Shown piece after piece: positions 1 to 7,350 of a stretch of 20,861 nt of DNA. Made by a program: the position numbers and the translations under genes. Under the pieces are notes generated by a model. The model had not been told where the DNA came from. It was given only the letters and a program-made list of their open reading frames with translations, and ran no database searches. Position 1 is the stretch's first letter, and every line of letters begins with the position of its first letter. The stretch is taken from contig JAKONB010000244.1 of NCBI GenBank assembly GCA_022702195.1, positions 1 to 20,861 on the forward strand, given 5' to 3'. The DNA is from Beijerinckiaceae bacterium. Its GTDB lineage: Bacteria > Pseudomonadota > Alphaproteobacteria > Rhizobiales > Beijerinckiaceae.

Positions 1-971
1 AGGCCGGGCGAGGTATTGCGCCAGGTGCCCCCCGCCATGGTCAGCAGCAGGCCGTGGAAGGCGCCGCCATGCACGAGGCCGTAGGCGGCGGCGATCCATT
101 CCCCGCCCACCGACAGGCCGAACAGCCGCACCGGCCCCCCGGCGAGGCCGCGATGCGCGCCCTCGCGATAGAAGGCCTCGACCTCGGGCCGGGAGAGCAG
201 GTTGAAGCGCCCGATCTCGGCGAAGCGGCTGCGGCGCTGCTCCACCAGCGCATCGAAGATCGCATCCACCTCCGCGGGGGTGGCCGCCGCCACGAGGGTC
301 ACGTCGCCGATCCGCTCCAGGCGGCGGCGCAGCTTGCCCATGTCCTTGCGGGTGCTGGGGCGGCAGAGCCGTTCGAGCAGGGTCGCCGGATCGCCGTCGA
401 TGGCGACGCCGGAGGCCTGCATGGTCATGCGCCGGCAGGCCCGCAATGTCGCGACCGGGTTGGGGCGGGGGCCGACATTGTCGGGGATGCGGCTGATCCG
501 GATCAGGTCCGCGCGCGGGATCACCTTGCGGATGGCGGCCCAGGCCTCGGCCATCTGCGCGGCGGTGAGGTCGATCCCCGGGGCGAGGAGCGGCGCCGCA
601 TAATCGCAGACGCCGAGGTCCAGCCAGGTCAGGACGCTGTAGCCCCGGTGCCGGACCCGGGCCAGGGGCACGAGCAGCACCGTCCGGCCCGTGCTCGCCT
701 CGATCACCTCGACGAAGAGCGGCTCGGCCCGCATCGGTCCGGCGAGATGCGCGACGACGGCGCTGGCCCAGTCGAAGTTCTGATAGGCGGTGGCGCGTCC
801 CTCGGTCTCCAGGGAGCGCCAGAGCGGCGCCACCGCCGCGAGGGTGGCGTGGCAGCGTGCGCTGTAGGCGCCCAGGCGTGCGCGCCCACCCGCCGCGGCG
901 CCCGCCTCGTCCGACGCCGACGGACCCGGAGCGGGACGGAGGGGAGGCGCCGGTTCCGCTTGCATGCTCAT
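1..971 (-). CDS. CelD/BcsL-like GNAT-fold acyltransferase (3' end beyond window)
   Basis: The leftward reading frame opens at ATG 971 and is still open at base 1, so 323 codons are visible and the C-terminus is missing. The first ~35 residues are a Pro/Ala/Gly-rich tail. Then follows a segment typical of the CelD/FemAB-like GNAT superfamily: an aromatic YQNFDWA motif near residue 63, a basic STRKDMGKLRRRLER stretch near 206-220, and a second GNAT half (VEQRRSRF near 243, LFGLSVGGEWIAAAYGLV near 283-300). Such proteins accompany exopolysaccharide and cellulose loci and are thought to acylate or modify glycan or its precursors in the cytoplasm; the substrate cannot be read here. AGGA lies 8 nt before the start; an in-frame ATG at 965 is an alternative. 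It is the third gene of a leftward operon, 67 nt after the flippase gene. Family confidence is good, exact role low. Confidence 0.8.
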   Translation of the reverse strand, partial: MSMQAEPAPPLRPAPGPSASDEAGAAAGGRARLGAYSARCHATLAAVAPLWRSLETEGRATAYQNFDWASAVVAHLAGPMRAEPLFVEVIEASTGRTVLLVPLARVRHRGYSVLTWLDLGVCDYAAPLLAPGIDLTAAQMAEAWAAIRKVIPRADLIRISRIPDNVGPRPNPVATLRACRRMTMQASGVAIDGDPATLLERLCRPSTRKDMGKLRRRLERIGDVTLVAAATPAEVDAIFDALVEQRRSRFAEIGRFNLLSRPEVEAFYREGAHRGLAGGPVRLFGLSVGGEWIAAAYGLVHGGAFHGLLLTMAGGTWRNTSPG

Positions 972-1038
972 GGCTCGGATCCTGGATCTCGGAATGCGCC
1001 GTCCCGTCGGGGGCGGTCGGTGCGGAAGGGGGACGGTG

Positions 1039-2325
1039 TCAGATGCAGCGCAGCCCGAGCTTGCCGGGCTCGGGTGCCGCCGGTGCCGCGCTCACGGCGC
1101 GCCACGGCCGCAGCAGCAGACCGCAGGCGCCGAGGACGACGAATTCCGAAAGGAGGACGCCGAACAGCGACCAGGCCGGGGCCGCCACCAGCAGGAGGAC
1201 GACCACCACCACGGAACCCGCGCCGGCGCTGACCGCCGCGATCGCCGCCAGCCTGCGGAAGGCCAGGGTGGTTTCCAGATAGACCCGGAACGGCGCGTGC
1301 AGCAGCGACACGGCGATGATCAGGCCGGCGAGGCAGGCGATCAGCGTCATCGGCTGGCCGGCGAATTGTCCGGAGAACAGGCGTTGCTCGATGACCGGCA
1401 GGAAGGCCAGGAGCAGGCCGCCATAGACGATGCCCGCCAGCAGCAGGAAGCCCATGCAGCGCAGGGCGACGCGCTTGGCCGCGTCCGGCCGACCCGCCGC
1501 CAGGAATCCGGCGATATCGGGTTGGAACATGTTGAGCAGCGCCGAGGCCGACAGGCGCAGGGGCGAGAACAGCACGAAGGTCGCCGCGATGGGGGCGTAA
1601 GCCGCCGGCCCGGCCAGCAGCGCGACGAGCAGGCTCTGGCCCTGGCCCTGGATGTTGGCCGTGGTGGTGCCCACCAGCGACCAGCTCAGGCCCGGCAGCA
1701 GGGCGCGATAGCGCCGCCGCACGCCCCGGCCGAAGGTGACCCGCACCGGCTGGCGCAGGGCGACGAGGGAGGCGAGGATGCCGAGCGCGTTGGCGACGGC
1801 CAAAGCCCCCATCATCGCGTCCAGCCGGGCTCCGCCCCATCCGGCGAGGGCGAGGGCGAGGCTCGCGCCCGACACCGCGAAGACCACGTCGCCGATGCCC
1901 GACGCCACGGCCTCGCGGCGGGCGAGCAGGGCGGTGCGGACATAGCTGCGCAGGGTCCAGAGCCCGACGAAGAGGGCGGCGGCGAGCGGGCCGATATCGG
2001 AGATCGCCCAGACGGCGAGGCCCACCAGGGCGGCGATGACGCCGGAGATCAGCAGGGCCGCGGAGCCGAACGTGACCTCGTGGCCGCGCGAGACCCGCCG
2101 CCCGGCGGCCCCCGAAATGTAGATGCCGGCGGGCACCCCGGCCAGGGCGCGCACGTAGGTGAGCGCCAGCCCCCCCACCAGGAACAGGATCGCGAAGCGC
2201 CCGTAATCATGCGGGCTCAGCGAGCGGGCCAGCCCGATATTGAGCCCGAAATGGAAGGCGCTTTGCGCGACTTCGCCCCCGAGCATCATCACGAAGCGGC
2301 GACTGTGGCGGATCAGGGCGTGCAT
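1039..2325 (-). CDS. Wzx-type polysaccharide flippase (MATE/MOP superfamily)
   Basis: This 428-residue protein is almost entirely hydrophobic, with ten to twelve predicted membrane helices, the usual size for a Wzx/RfbX translocase. It begins with the typical amphipathic opening: short basic N-terminus, then GGEVAQSAFHFGLNIGLAR, followed by SPHDYGRFAILF, the 'LSPxxYGxF' signature of polysaccharide biosynthesis flippases. It should move lipid-linked repeat units from the inner to the outer face of the cytoplasmic membrane. A longer open frame extends upstream to 2553, but that part is arginine-rich and lies over the GT4 gene, so ATG 2325 is preferred. This start shares one base with the upstream TGA (TGATG), implying translational coupling to the glycosyltransferase. 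The C-terminus (about 20 residues after the last helix) is a short Ala/Pro tail. The donor glycan is unknown. Confidence 0.88.
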   Translation of the reverse strand: MHALIRHSRRFVMMLGGEVAQSAFHFGLNIGLARSLSPHDYGRFAILFLVGGLALTYVRALAGVPAGIYISGAAGRRVSRGHEVTFGSAALLISGVIAALVGLAVWAISDIGPLAAALFVGLWTLRSYVRTALLARREAVASGIGDVVFAVSGASLALALAGWGGARLDAMMGALAVANALGILASLVALRQPVRVTFGRGVRRRYRALLPGLSWSLVGTTTANIQGQGQSLLVALLAGPAAYAPIAATFVLFSPLRLSASALLNMFQPDIAGFLAAGRPDAAKRVALRCMGFLLLAGIVYGGLLLAFLPVIEQRLFSGQFAGQPMTLIACLAGLIIAVSLLHAPFRVYLETTLAFRRLAAIAAVSAGAGSVVVVVLLLVAAPAWSLFGVLLSEFVVLGACGLLLRPWRAVSAAPAAPEPGKLGLRCI

Positions 2326-3488
2326 CACGGTTCCACGGGGGTGGTGGCGACGGCGGCCCGTCCGCGATGCATCGTGGCATCGAGACGTGAACGGACCATC
2401 GCCAGCAATCCCTCGGATGCGACCGATTCCCGAAACACCGCGTCGTATCGCGCCCGGGCGGCGGCGGGGTATCCGGTCCAGCCCTGCGGATCGAGCACGA
2501 TGCGCTCCAGGCAGGCGGAGAGGCCGACGGCATCGTCGGGCTCCACCACCCACCCGGTCCGGTTCGGAACGACGATCTCGGTGAGACCGCCGATGCGCGA
2601 GACGATGGGGGGCCGCCCGTAGGACATCGCCTCGATGGCGACCCGGCCCAGGGATTCCGGCAACCGCGACGGCACCACCACCACATCCGCCCAGCGGTAG
2701 AGGTCCGACGGGTCGTCCACGAAGGGCCGGAGCGTGACGACCTCCGACAAGCCCGCCGCGGCGATCGCCTCGGCCAGGGCGCGTTCGCGGTCCGGGTCCT
2801 CGTAGGCATTCCCGACGATGCGGATCTCCAGCCGCTCCCGGATCGCCACGGGCAGGCGCCGCACCGCCTCCACCAAGACTTCCTGCCCCTTGATCCGGCT
2901 GATTCGGCCCAGCATCAGCAAGCGCAGCGGCCGCAGCCCGTCATAGGTCTTGGGCTCCGCCGCGCCGGGGCCGGCAATGCCGTTATAGACCACGCGCGCG
3001 CGCATCTCCGCCGGCAGGCCGAAGGCGGCCTGCGTCGCGCGGGAATTGAAGATCACGTCCGTTCCGCTCCAACGCACCAGGGCCTTCAGCACCGCCAGCG
3101 TCGCGCCCTCGGGGATCTCGTGGACATGCAGCAGCGTCCGCCCCGGGCAGAAGCGGGCCGCCAGCAGGTAATCCGCCACCACCGACGTATTCACATAGGT
3201 GACGTCGCTGCGCGCGATCCGGCGCGCGGCCCGCGCCACGGCGAGGGGGAGCGTGAGGAATCCGAAACCGATCAGGCGGGGCAGGTCGCGCCTGCGCAGC
3301 ACCCAGAGCTTGTCGATGAGGATGCGGGTGGCGAGCCCCGTCAACGGGGCGACGATCGGGCCGCGCCGGGGAAGCACCACGTCGATCTCGGCCTGCGGGT
3401 AGGCCGCCCGGAGGACGCGGACGCTTTCCACGAAGCTGCGGTCCGACCCGTAAAGCTCGAAACCCTGGTGGACGCATGTGATGCGCAT
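2325..3488 (-). CDS. GT4-family glycosyltransferase
   Basis: This 387-residue protein has the GT-B layout. The N-terminal Rossmann half opens with MRITCVHQGFELYGSDRSF (glycine-poor acceptor loop) and carries HVHEIP at 121-126. The C-terminal half has the phosphate-binding segment GRISRIKG at 194-201 and the retaining GT4 EX7E pair E278/E286 within PESLGRVAIEAMSYGRPP. It likely transfers a nucleotide-activated sugar onto a lipid-linked repeat unit at the inner membrane; the sugar cannot be assigned. ATG 3488 is chosen because GGAG lies 11 nt upstream and it starts directly at the first beta strand; a GTG at 3500 would add four residues. It is the first gene of a leftward operon and overlaps the flippase start by one base. 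A plausible promoter lies just upstream at 3521-3549. Confidence 0.9.
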   Translation of the reverse strand: MRITCVHQGFELYGSDRSFVESVRVLRAAYPQAEIDVVLPRRGPIVAPLTGLATRILIDKLWVLRRRDLPRLIGFGFLTLPLAVARAARRIARSDVTYVNTSVVADYLLAARFCPGRTLLHVHEIPEGATLAVLKALVRWSGTDVIFNSRATQAAFGLPAEMRARVVYNGIAGPGAAEPKTYDGLRPLRLLMLGRISRIKGQEVLVEAVRRLPVAIRERLEIRIVGNAYEDPDRERALAEAIAAAGLSEVVTLRPFVDDPSDLYRWADVVVVPSRLPESLGRVAIEAMSYGRPPIVSRIGGLTEIVVPNRTGWVVEPDDAVGLSACLERIVLDPQGWTGYPAAARARYDAVFRESVASEGLLAMVRSRLDATMHRGRAAVATTPVEP

Positions 3489-3520
3489 GGCGCCAAGCAC
3501 TCCGCAACCGAAAACGACGT

Positions 3521-3549
3521 TATCAAAATATTCTGAAATCGAATGGCAA
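3521..3549 (-). promoter_or_regulatory. candidate sigma-70 promoter for the GT4-flippase-acyltransferase operon
   Basis: Reading leftward, TTGCCA (3549-3544) and TTGATA (3526-3521) are separated by exactly 17 bases. They sit in the conspicuously AT-rich part of a 155-bp divergent intergenic region. Transcription would begin about 25 nt before ATG 3488. The match is by eye and the hexamers are imperfect. No equally good promoter was found for the rightward gene at 3644, which must also start in this gap. Confidence 0.38.
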
Positions 3550-3643
3550 ACATCGAATTCGCTGAACGCGGCCGTCAGCTCTCAGACTGTAGATCCATCC
3601 CTCTATCGTCAGGTTAACGCGACCATGGCCGGGAGCCATCTCG

Positions 3644-4825
3644 ATGCAGAAGCCCTCACTTCTCATTCTCGGCACGCGCGGCATCCCCGCCTGCCATGGG
3701 GGATTCGAGACCTTCGCCGAGAAGCTGGCGCTCTTTCTGGTGGGGCGGGGCTGGCATGTGGCCGTGTACTGTCAGAACGACGTTCCGAAGGGGGATTCCA
3801 GACGGAGTGAGCGTTTCACCACCAGCCAGTGGAACGGCGTCGAGCTGATCCATGTGGACGTCCACGCGACGGGGCCGAAGGCCACGCTCCTCTTCGACTG
3901 GTTCTGCGTCCGCGACGCGGCGGATCGCTCCGGCGTCGCCCTGGTGCTGGGTTACAACGGGGCCGTCTTCCTGCCCTATCTGCGCCTGGCGGGCGGCAAG
4001 ATCCTCACCACCATGGACGGCATCGAGTGGAAGCGGCCGAAATGGTCCCTGCCGGTCCGGGCCTGGTTCTGGATCAACGAGTGGATCGCCGCCTGGTCGT
4101 CGCAGCGCCTGGTGGCCGATCACCCGGCCATCGCCGACCACGTCGCCACCCGGCGCCCGCGCTCGGCCATCGCGACGATTCCCTATGGGGGCGACCCGAT
4201 CGCCGAAGCGCCCAGCGCGCCCATCCGAACCCTGGGCCTCGAACCGCGCGGCTACGTGACGTCGATCGCCCGGATCGAGCCGGACAACAACATCCTGGCC
4301 ATGGTGGAGGCGTTCTCGCGCAAGCCGCGCGGGGTCGGGCTCGTGGTCCTCGGCACCCTGAACGAGGCCAATCCCTATCATCGCGCGGTGCGGGCGGCGG
4401 CGAGCGCCGAGGTGCTGTTTCCCGGGGCGATCTACGATCCCGGCATCCTGGCCTCCCTGCGCTTCCACGCCCGGGCCTATCTGCACGGGCACACGGTGGG
4501 GGGCACCAACCCGTCGCTCGTCGAGGCGCTCTGGGCCGGGAACGCGATCTTCGCCCATGACAACCCGTTCAATCGCGGGACCGCCGGGCCGGATCAGTTC
4601 TACTTCGCCGATGCGGACGGGTTCGAGCGCCTGATCGAGGCCACGCTCGACGACGATCGGGCCTTGCGGCGGGCCGGACAGGCCGCCCGGCTCCGGGCCG
4701 CCGAGGACTTCTCCTGGACGCAGATCCTCGAGACCTACGAATCCGAGATCCGGGCGCTGGGTCATTTCGCGGAGCGGCCGCAGGCGGTGCCCGCGCCGGC
4801 CCCGGCGCAGGCCCGGATGCAGTGA
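3644..4825 (+). CDS. DUF1972-type glycosyltransferase (GT4-like, rhamnosyltransferase family)
   Basis: This 393-residue protein opens with LGTRGIPACHGGFETFAE (residues 9-26), the hallmark N-terminal motif of the DUF1972 glycosyltransferases often annotated as WcfN-like rhamnosyltransferases. The C-terminal GT-B half has ARIEPDNN (209-216), the family's 'R-x-x-P-E/D-N-N' loop, and HGHTVGGTNPSLVEAL (281-296), which places the catalytic acidic residue of the retaining fold. It should add a sugar to the growing repeat unit in the cytoplasm. GGGAG about 8 nt upstream supports ATG 3644. The last ~15 residues are an Ala/Pro-rich tail. The stop codon overlaps the GTG start of the following hydrolase gene (GTGA at 4822-4825). 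The acceptor and exact sugar are not determinable. Confidence 0.9.
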   Translation: MQKPSLLILGTRGIPACHGGFETFAEKLALFLVGRGWHVAVYCQNDVPKGDSRRSERFTTSQWNGVELIHVDVHATGPKATLLFDWFCVRDAADRSGVALVLGYNGAVFLPYLRLAGGKILTTMDGIEWKRPKWSLPVRAWFWINEWIAAWSSQRLVADHPAIADHVATRRPRSAIATIPYGGDPIAEAPSAPIRTLGLEPRGYVTSIARIEPDNNILAMVEAFSRKPRGVGLVVLGTLNEANPYHRAVRAAASAEVLFPGAIYDPGILASLRFHARAYLHGHTVGGTNPSLVEALWAGNAIFAHDNPFNRGTAGPDQFYFADADGFERLIEATLDDDRALRRAGQAARLRAAEDFSWTQILETYESEIRALGHFAERPQAVPAPAPAQARMQ

Positions 4826-6087
4826 GGGGGCCGACGCGGCGCGACCTCCTCGCCGCCGCCCTGCTGCCCATGGCCGGACCGGCCGGCGCGACCGCATCCC
4901 CGCCGGCCGCGCTGCGCCTGCGCCGGGGCGTCAATGCGTGGCCGTGGTTCTCGCTCACCCGGGAATATCCGGCGCCCCGGATCGATTACGGCTGGCCCGC
5001 CTTCCAGCCGCAGCGCCCCGTCCCCACGCGGGACGACCTCGTCCGGCTGCGCGAGGCCGGCTTCGACTTCCTGCGGCTTCCGGTGGATCCGGGACCGTTC
5101 CTGGCGACCGCCGGCGCGCAGCGGGCGGACCTCGTCCGCGACCTGATGGCGGCGGTCGGCGCGATCCTCTCCGCCGACCTCTCCGTCATCGTGAACGTCC
5201 AGGCCAACGGCGCCACGCATCACTGGAATCCGGACAACCTCTACGGCAGCCCTCAGGCGCCGCTCTGGCCGGCCTATCGGGCGCTCGTGGCCGAGCTGGC
5301 CGCGACACTCTCCGCCATCGGCCCGGCGCGGATCGCCCTGGAGCCGGTAAACGAGCCGCCCCAGGCCTGCGGCGCGGCCGACTGGGCGTCGATGCAGATC
5401 CAGCTTCTCACGGCGGCGCGCGGTTCGGCGCCGGGCCTGACCCTGGTGGCGAGCGGCGCCTGCGGCGGCATGGTGCCGGGGCTCGCCGCCCTCGACCCGG
5501 CGCCTCTGGCGCGCTTCGCCCCGCTCCTCTTCACCCTGCACGTCTACGAGCCGTACCTGTTCACCCACCAGGGCGCCCCCTGGATGCGGGAGCCCGTCTA
5601 CCGGGCGCTGAACCGCGTGCCCTGGCCGGCCTCCGCCGGATCTCTGGCGGCGACCTTGGCGGCGGTGCAGGCTCGGATGGAGGCCGATCCGACGCTGTCG
5701 GCCAAGGCCAAGGCCGAGGCCGACGCGATCACGCGGACCAAGCTCGCGGAGTATTTCGCGGCGCAGCCGGATGCGCGGTTCCTCCGGCACCACCTGGAAC
5801 CCGCGCGGGACTGGGCCGACCGGCACGGCATCCCGCCCCACCGCCTCGTCATGGGCGAGTTCGGGGCTCTGCGCAGCGACGCCCGCTACGTGGCGGCGGG
5901 GGCTGACGATCGCGCCCGCTACGTCCGGGACATGCGCGAAGCCGCCGAGGCCGCCGGCTTTCCCTGGGCGTTCTGGAACCTGTTCGACGGGTTCGGCCTG
6001 ATGGACGACGTGACCCGCGCCCTCGATCCGGCGATCATCGCCGCCCTGGGGCTGCGCCTGCCGCCGGGCGGCCCGGCGCCGCGATAG
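4822..6087 (+). CDS. exported GH5-family glycoside hydrolase (endoglucanase-like)
   Basis: This 421-residue protein begins at a GTG overlapping the previous stop (GTGA), so translation is probably coupled. The N-terminus TRRDLLAAALLP with a downstream ATA-S site fits a twin-arginine signal, suggesting folded export to the periplasm. The (beta/alpha)8 GH5 fold is supported by FLRLPVD (83-89, conserved Arg85), ALEPVNEPP with acid/base Glu178 (172-180), TLHVYEP (238-244, His-Tyr pair), MGEFG with nucleophile Glu346 (344-348), and PWAFWNLF (381-388). All catalytic residues appear intact. In a Wzx/Wzy locus it likely cuts the polymer to set length or clear misplaced glycan, like other EPS-associated glycanases; the linkage cut is unknown. 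Its 3' end overlaps the convergent polymerase gene by 53 nt. Confidence 0.9.
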   Translation: MRGPTRRDLLAAALLPMAGPAGATASPPAALRLRRGVNAWPWFSLTREYPAPRIDYGWPAFQPQRPVPTRDDLVRLREAGFDFLRLPVDPGPFLATAGAQRADLVRDLMAAVGAILSADLSVIVNVQANGATHHWNPDNLYGSPQAPLWPAYRALVAELAATLSAIGPARIALEPVNEPPQACGAADWASMQIQLLTAARGSAPGLTLVASGACGGMVPGLAALDPAPLARFAPLLFTLHVYEPYLFTHQGAPWMREPVYRALNRVPWPASAGSLAATLAAVQARMEADPTLSAKAKAEADAITRTKLAEYFAAQPDARFLRHHLEPARDWADRHGIPPHRLVMGEFGALRSDARYVAAGADDRARYVRDMREAAEAAGFPWAFWNLFDGFGLMDDVTRALDPAIIAALGLRLPPGGPAPR

Positions 6088-7324
6088 GCCGATAGAGGGC
6101 CAGCAGCAGGAGCGCGAACTTCGCCAGCAGGGTGGTCTTGCCGCCCAATCCCTCGAAGGTGTTGATCAGGATCACGAAGGTGACGACCGGCAATGCCGTG
6201 CCGGGGCGGCAGAGGCGCACGAGCTCGACGATGAACAGCGTCGTCGCAGCCGTCAGCAGCAGGGTCATGAAGATGCCCTGATAGACCAGCGTGCGGACGA
6301 TCGGGTTCTCGATGCCCCATTCGAGGCCGCTCACCCGGCGCAGGCTCTCCACCAGGGCGGTGTCGGGTCCGACCAGCAATTCGCGGAACGGGATGCTGGC
6401 CACGAGGTCGATCATCTCCACGCGGGCATTGGCGCTGCCGCCATCCGCCATGAAGCGCCCGAGCAGGGCGTCGAAGAAGCCGCCCACGGCCAGCCCCCCG
6501 ATCACCAGGGGCGCCAGGGTCAGCACGAACACGCCGGCCGCGGCCCCGAGGAGGGGGATGCGCCCGGTGCGCAGGGTCTTGTGCAGGGCGAGGAGGCCAC
6601 TGCCGCCGCCGAGGATGAGGGTCGCCACCATGGCGGAGCGGCCGCCGAAGGCCACCAGGGCGGCGAGTTGCAGCACGATCATCCCGGCCCGCGCCATCGG
6701 CGTGAACGTGCCGCCGCCGCCGATCAGGGCCAGCACGTAGCAGGCGGTGAGCGTGGCGTTGCCGAGCGGATGCCCCTGGAGCGCCGCCGAGCGCGTATCG
6801 GTGGCGAAGACCTCGCCGTCGAGGCGGTAGGGGAAGAACAGGTGCTTGGTGCCGAACTCCACCAGCCCCATGGCGGCGTTCACCAGCATCACCGCGTGGA
6901 TGGCGCGTTCGATCCGGTGCCAGGTGTCCCCGTCGCGATCCGCCAGGACGAGGACGAGCAGCGCCGGGAGCAGGAAGGTATCGAGCGCCCCCGCCATGCC
7001 GGGTCCGGCGCGCAGCACGATGTGGAGGAAGAGCACGAGGCTGGAGACGGCCAGCAGGAAGGCCGCCGGGCGAAGCTGGGCGCCGCGCACCACGGCGTCC
7101 ACCGGGTTGCCCTGGCGCAGCAGGCCCCAGCCGAACATCAGGACCACGAGGTAGGTTGAGGGGTGGATCTTCTGCGGCGCGCCCCCGGCCAGGCCGTCGT
7201 AATTGATGCCCACGGTCCAGAGCAGGCCTCCCGACACGCCCATGACCAGAATGGTCAGCACCACCGGCATCAGGGCGGAGCGGCGCGCCGCGCCGATGCC
7301 ATCCTGGTGGGCGCGCGCGCTCAT
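6035..7324 (-). CDS. VpsF/Wzy-like O-antigen/EPS polymerase, membrane protein
   Basis: This 429-residue protein is dominated by about ten to twelve hydrophobic helices, with a large polar loop near 160-190 (QGHPLGNA at 183-190) and GGRSA at 227-231. This layout resembles the VpsF/Wzy/WaaL family, where the periplasmic loop acts in glycan polymerisation or ligation. Sequence divergence in this family makes the family call firmer than the polymerase call. ATG 7324 is used because it overlaps the upstream TGA (ATGA, 7324-7321), while the frame upstream of it is a shadow of the co-polymerase gene. No good Shine-Dalgarno is seen, so translation probably depends on coupling. The start codon lies inside the loop of a 19-bp inverted repeat. 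The last 15 residues are a low-complexity Pro/Ala/Arg/Gly tail that reads antisense to the end of the GH5 gene. Confidence 0.82.
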   Translation of the reverse strand: MSARAHQDGIGAARRSALMPVVLTILVMGVSGGLLWTVGINYDGLAGGAPQKIHPSTYLVVLMFGWGLLRQGNPVDAVVRGAQLRPAAFLLAVSSLVLFLHIVLRAGPGMAGALDTFLLPALLVLVLADRDGDTWHRIERAIHAVMLVNAAMGLVEFGTKHLFFPYRLDGEVFATDTRSAALQGHPLGNATLTACYVLALIGGGGTFTPMARAGMIVLQLAALVAFGGRSAMVATLILGGGSGLLALHKTLRTGRIPLLGAAAGVFVLTLAPLVIGGLAVGGFFDALLGRFMADGGSANARVEMIDLVASIPFRELLVGPDTALVESLRRVSGLEWGIENPIVRTLVYQGIFMTLLLTAATTLFIVELVRLCRPGTALPVVTFVILINTFEGLGGKTTLLAKFALLLLALYRPIAAPGRPAAGAAPGRR

Positions 7325-7350
7325 GCCGCCGGCGCGCCCACCAGGATGGC
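7298..7350. repeat. perfect 19-bp inverted repeat spanning the co-polymerase/polymerase junction
   Basis: The arm GCCATCCTGGTGGGCGCGC (7298-7316) is exactly the reverse complement of 7332-7350, leaving a 15-nt loop (7317-7331). The flanking bases do not pair, so the symmetry ends sharply. In leftward mRNA one arm encodes the C-terminal AILVGA of the co-polymerase and the other the N-terminal ARAHQDG of the polymerase. The loop holds the polymerase ATG and the co-polymerase stop. A GC-rich 19-bp stem should be very stable; there is no following U tract, so it is not a standard intrinsic terminator. Confidence 0.9.

Noticed and set aside
54..1232. Long rightward open frames over the left end (up to 392 codons)
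   Set aside because: They are rich in Arg, Gly, Ala and His, resemble no family and lie opposite the CelD-like gene, whose leftward frame has clear motifs.
964..2622. 552-codon rightward frame opposite the flippase
   Set aside because: Its Gln/Glu/Gly/Arg-rich composition is the usual antisense pattern of a GC-rich membrane-protein gene; the leftward frame gives a proper flippase.
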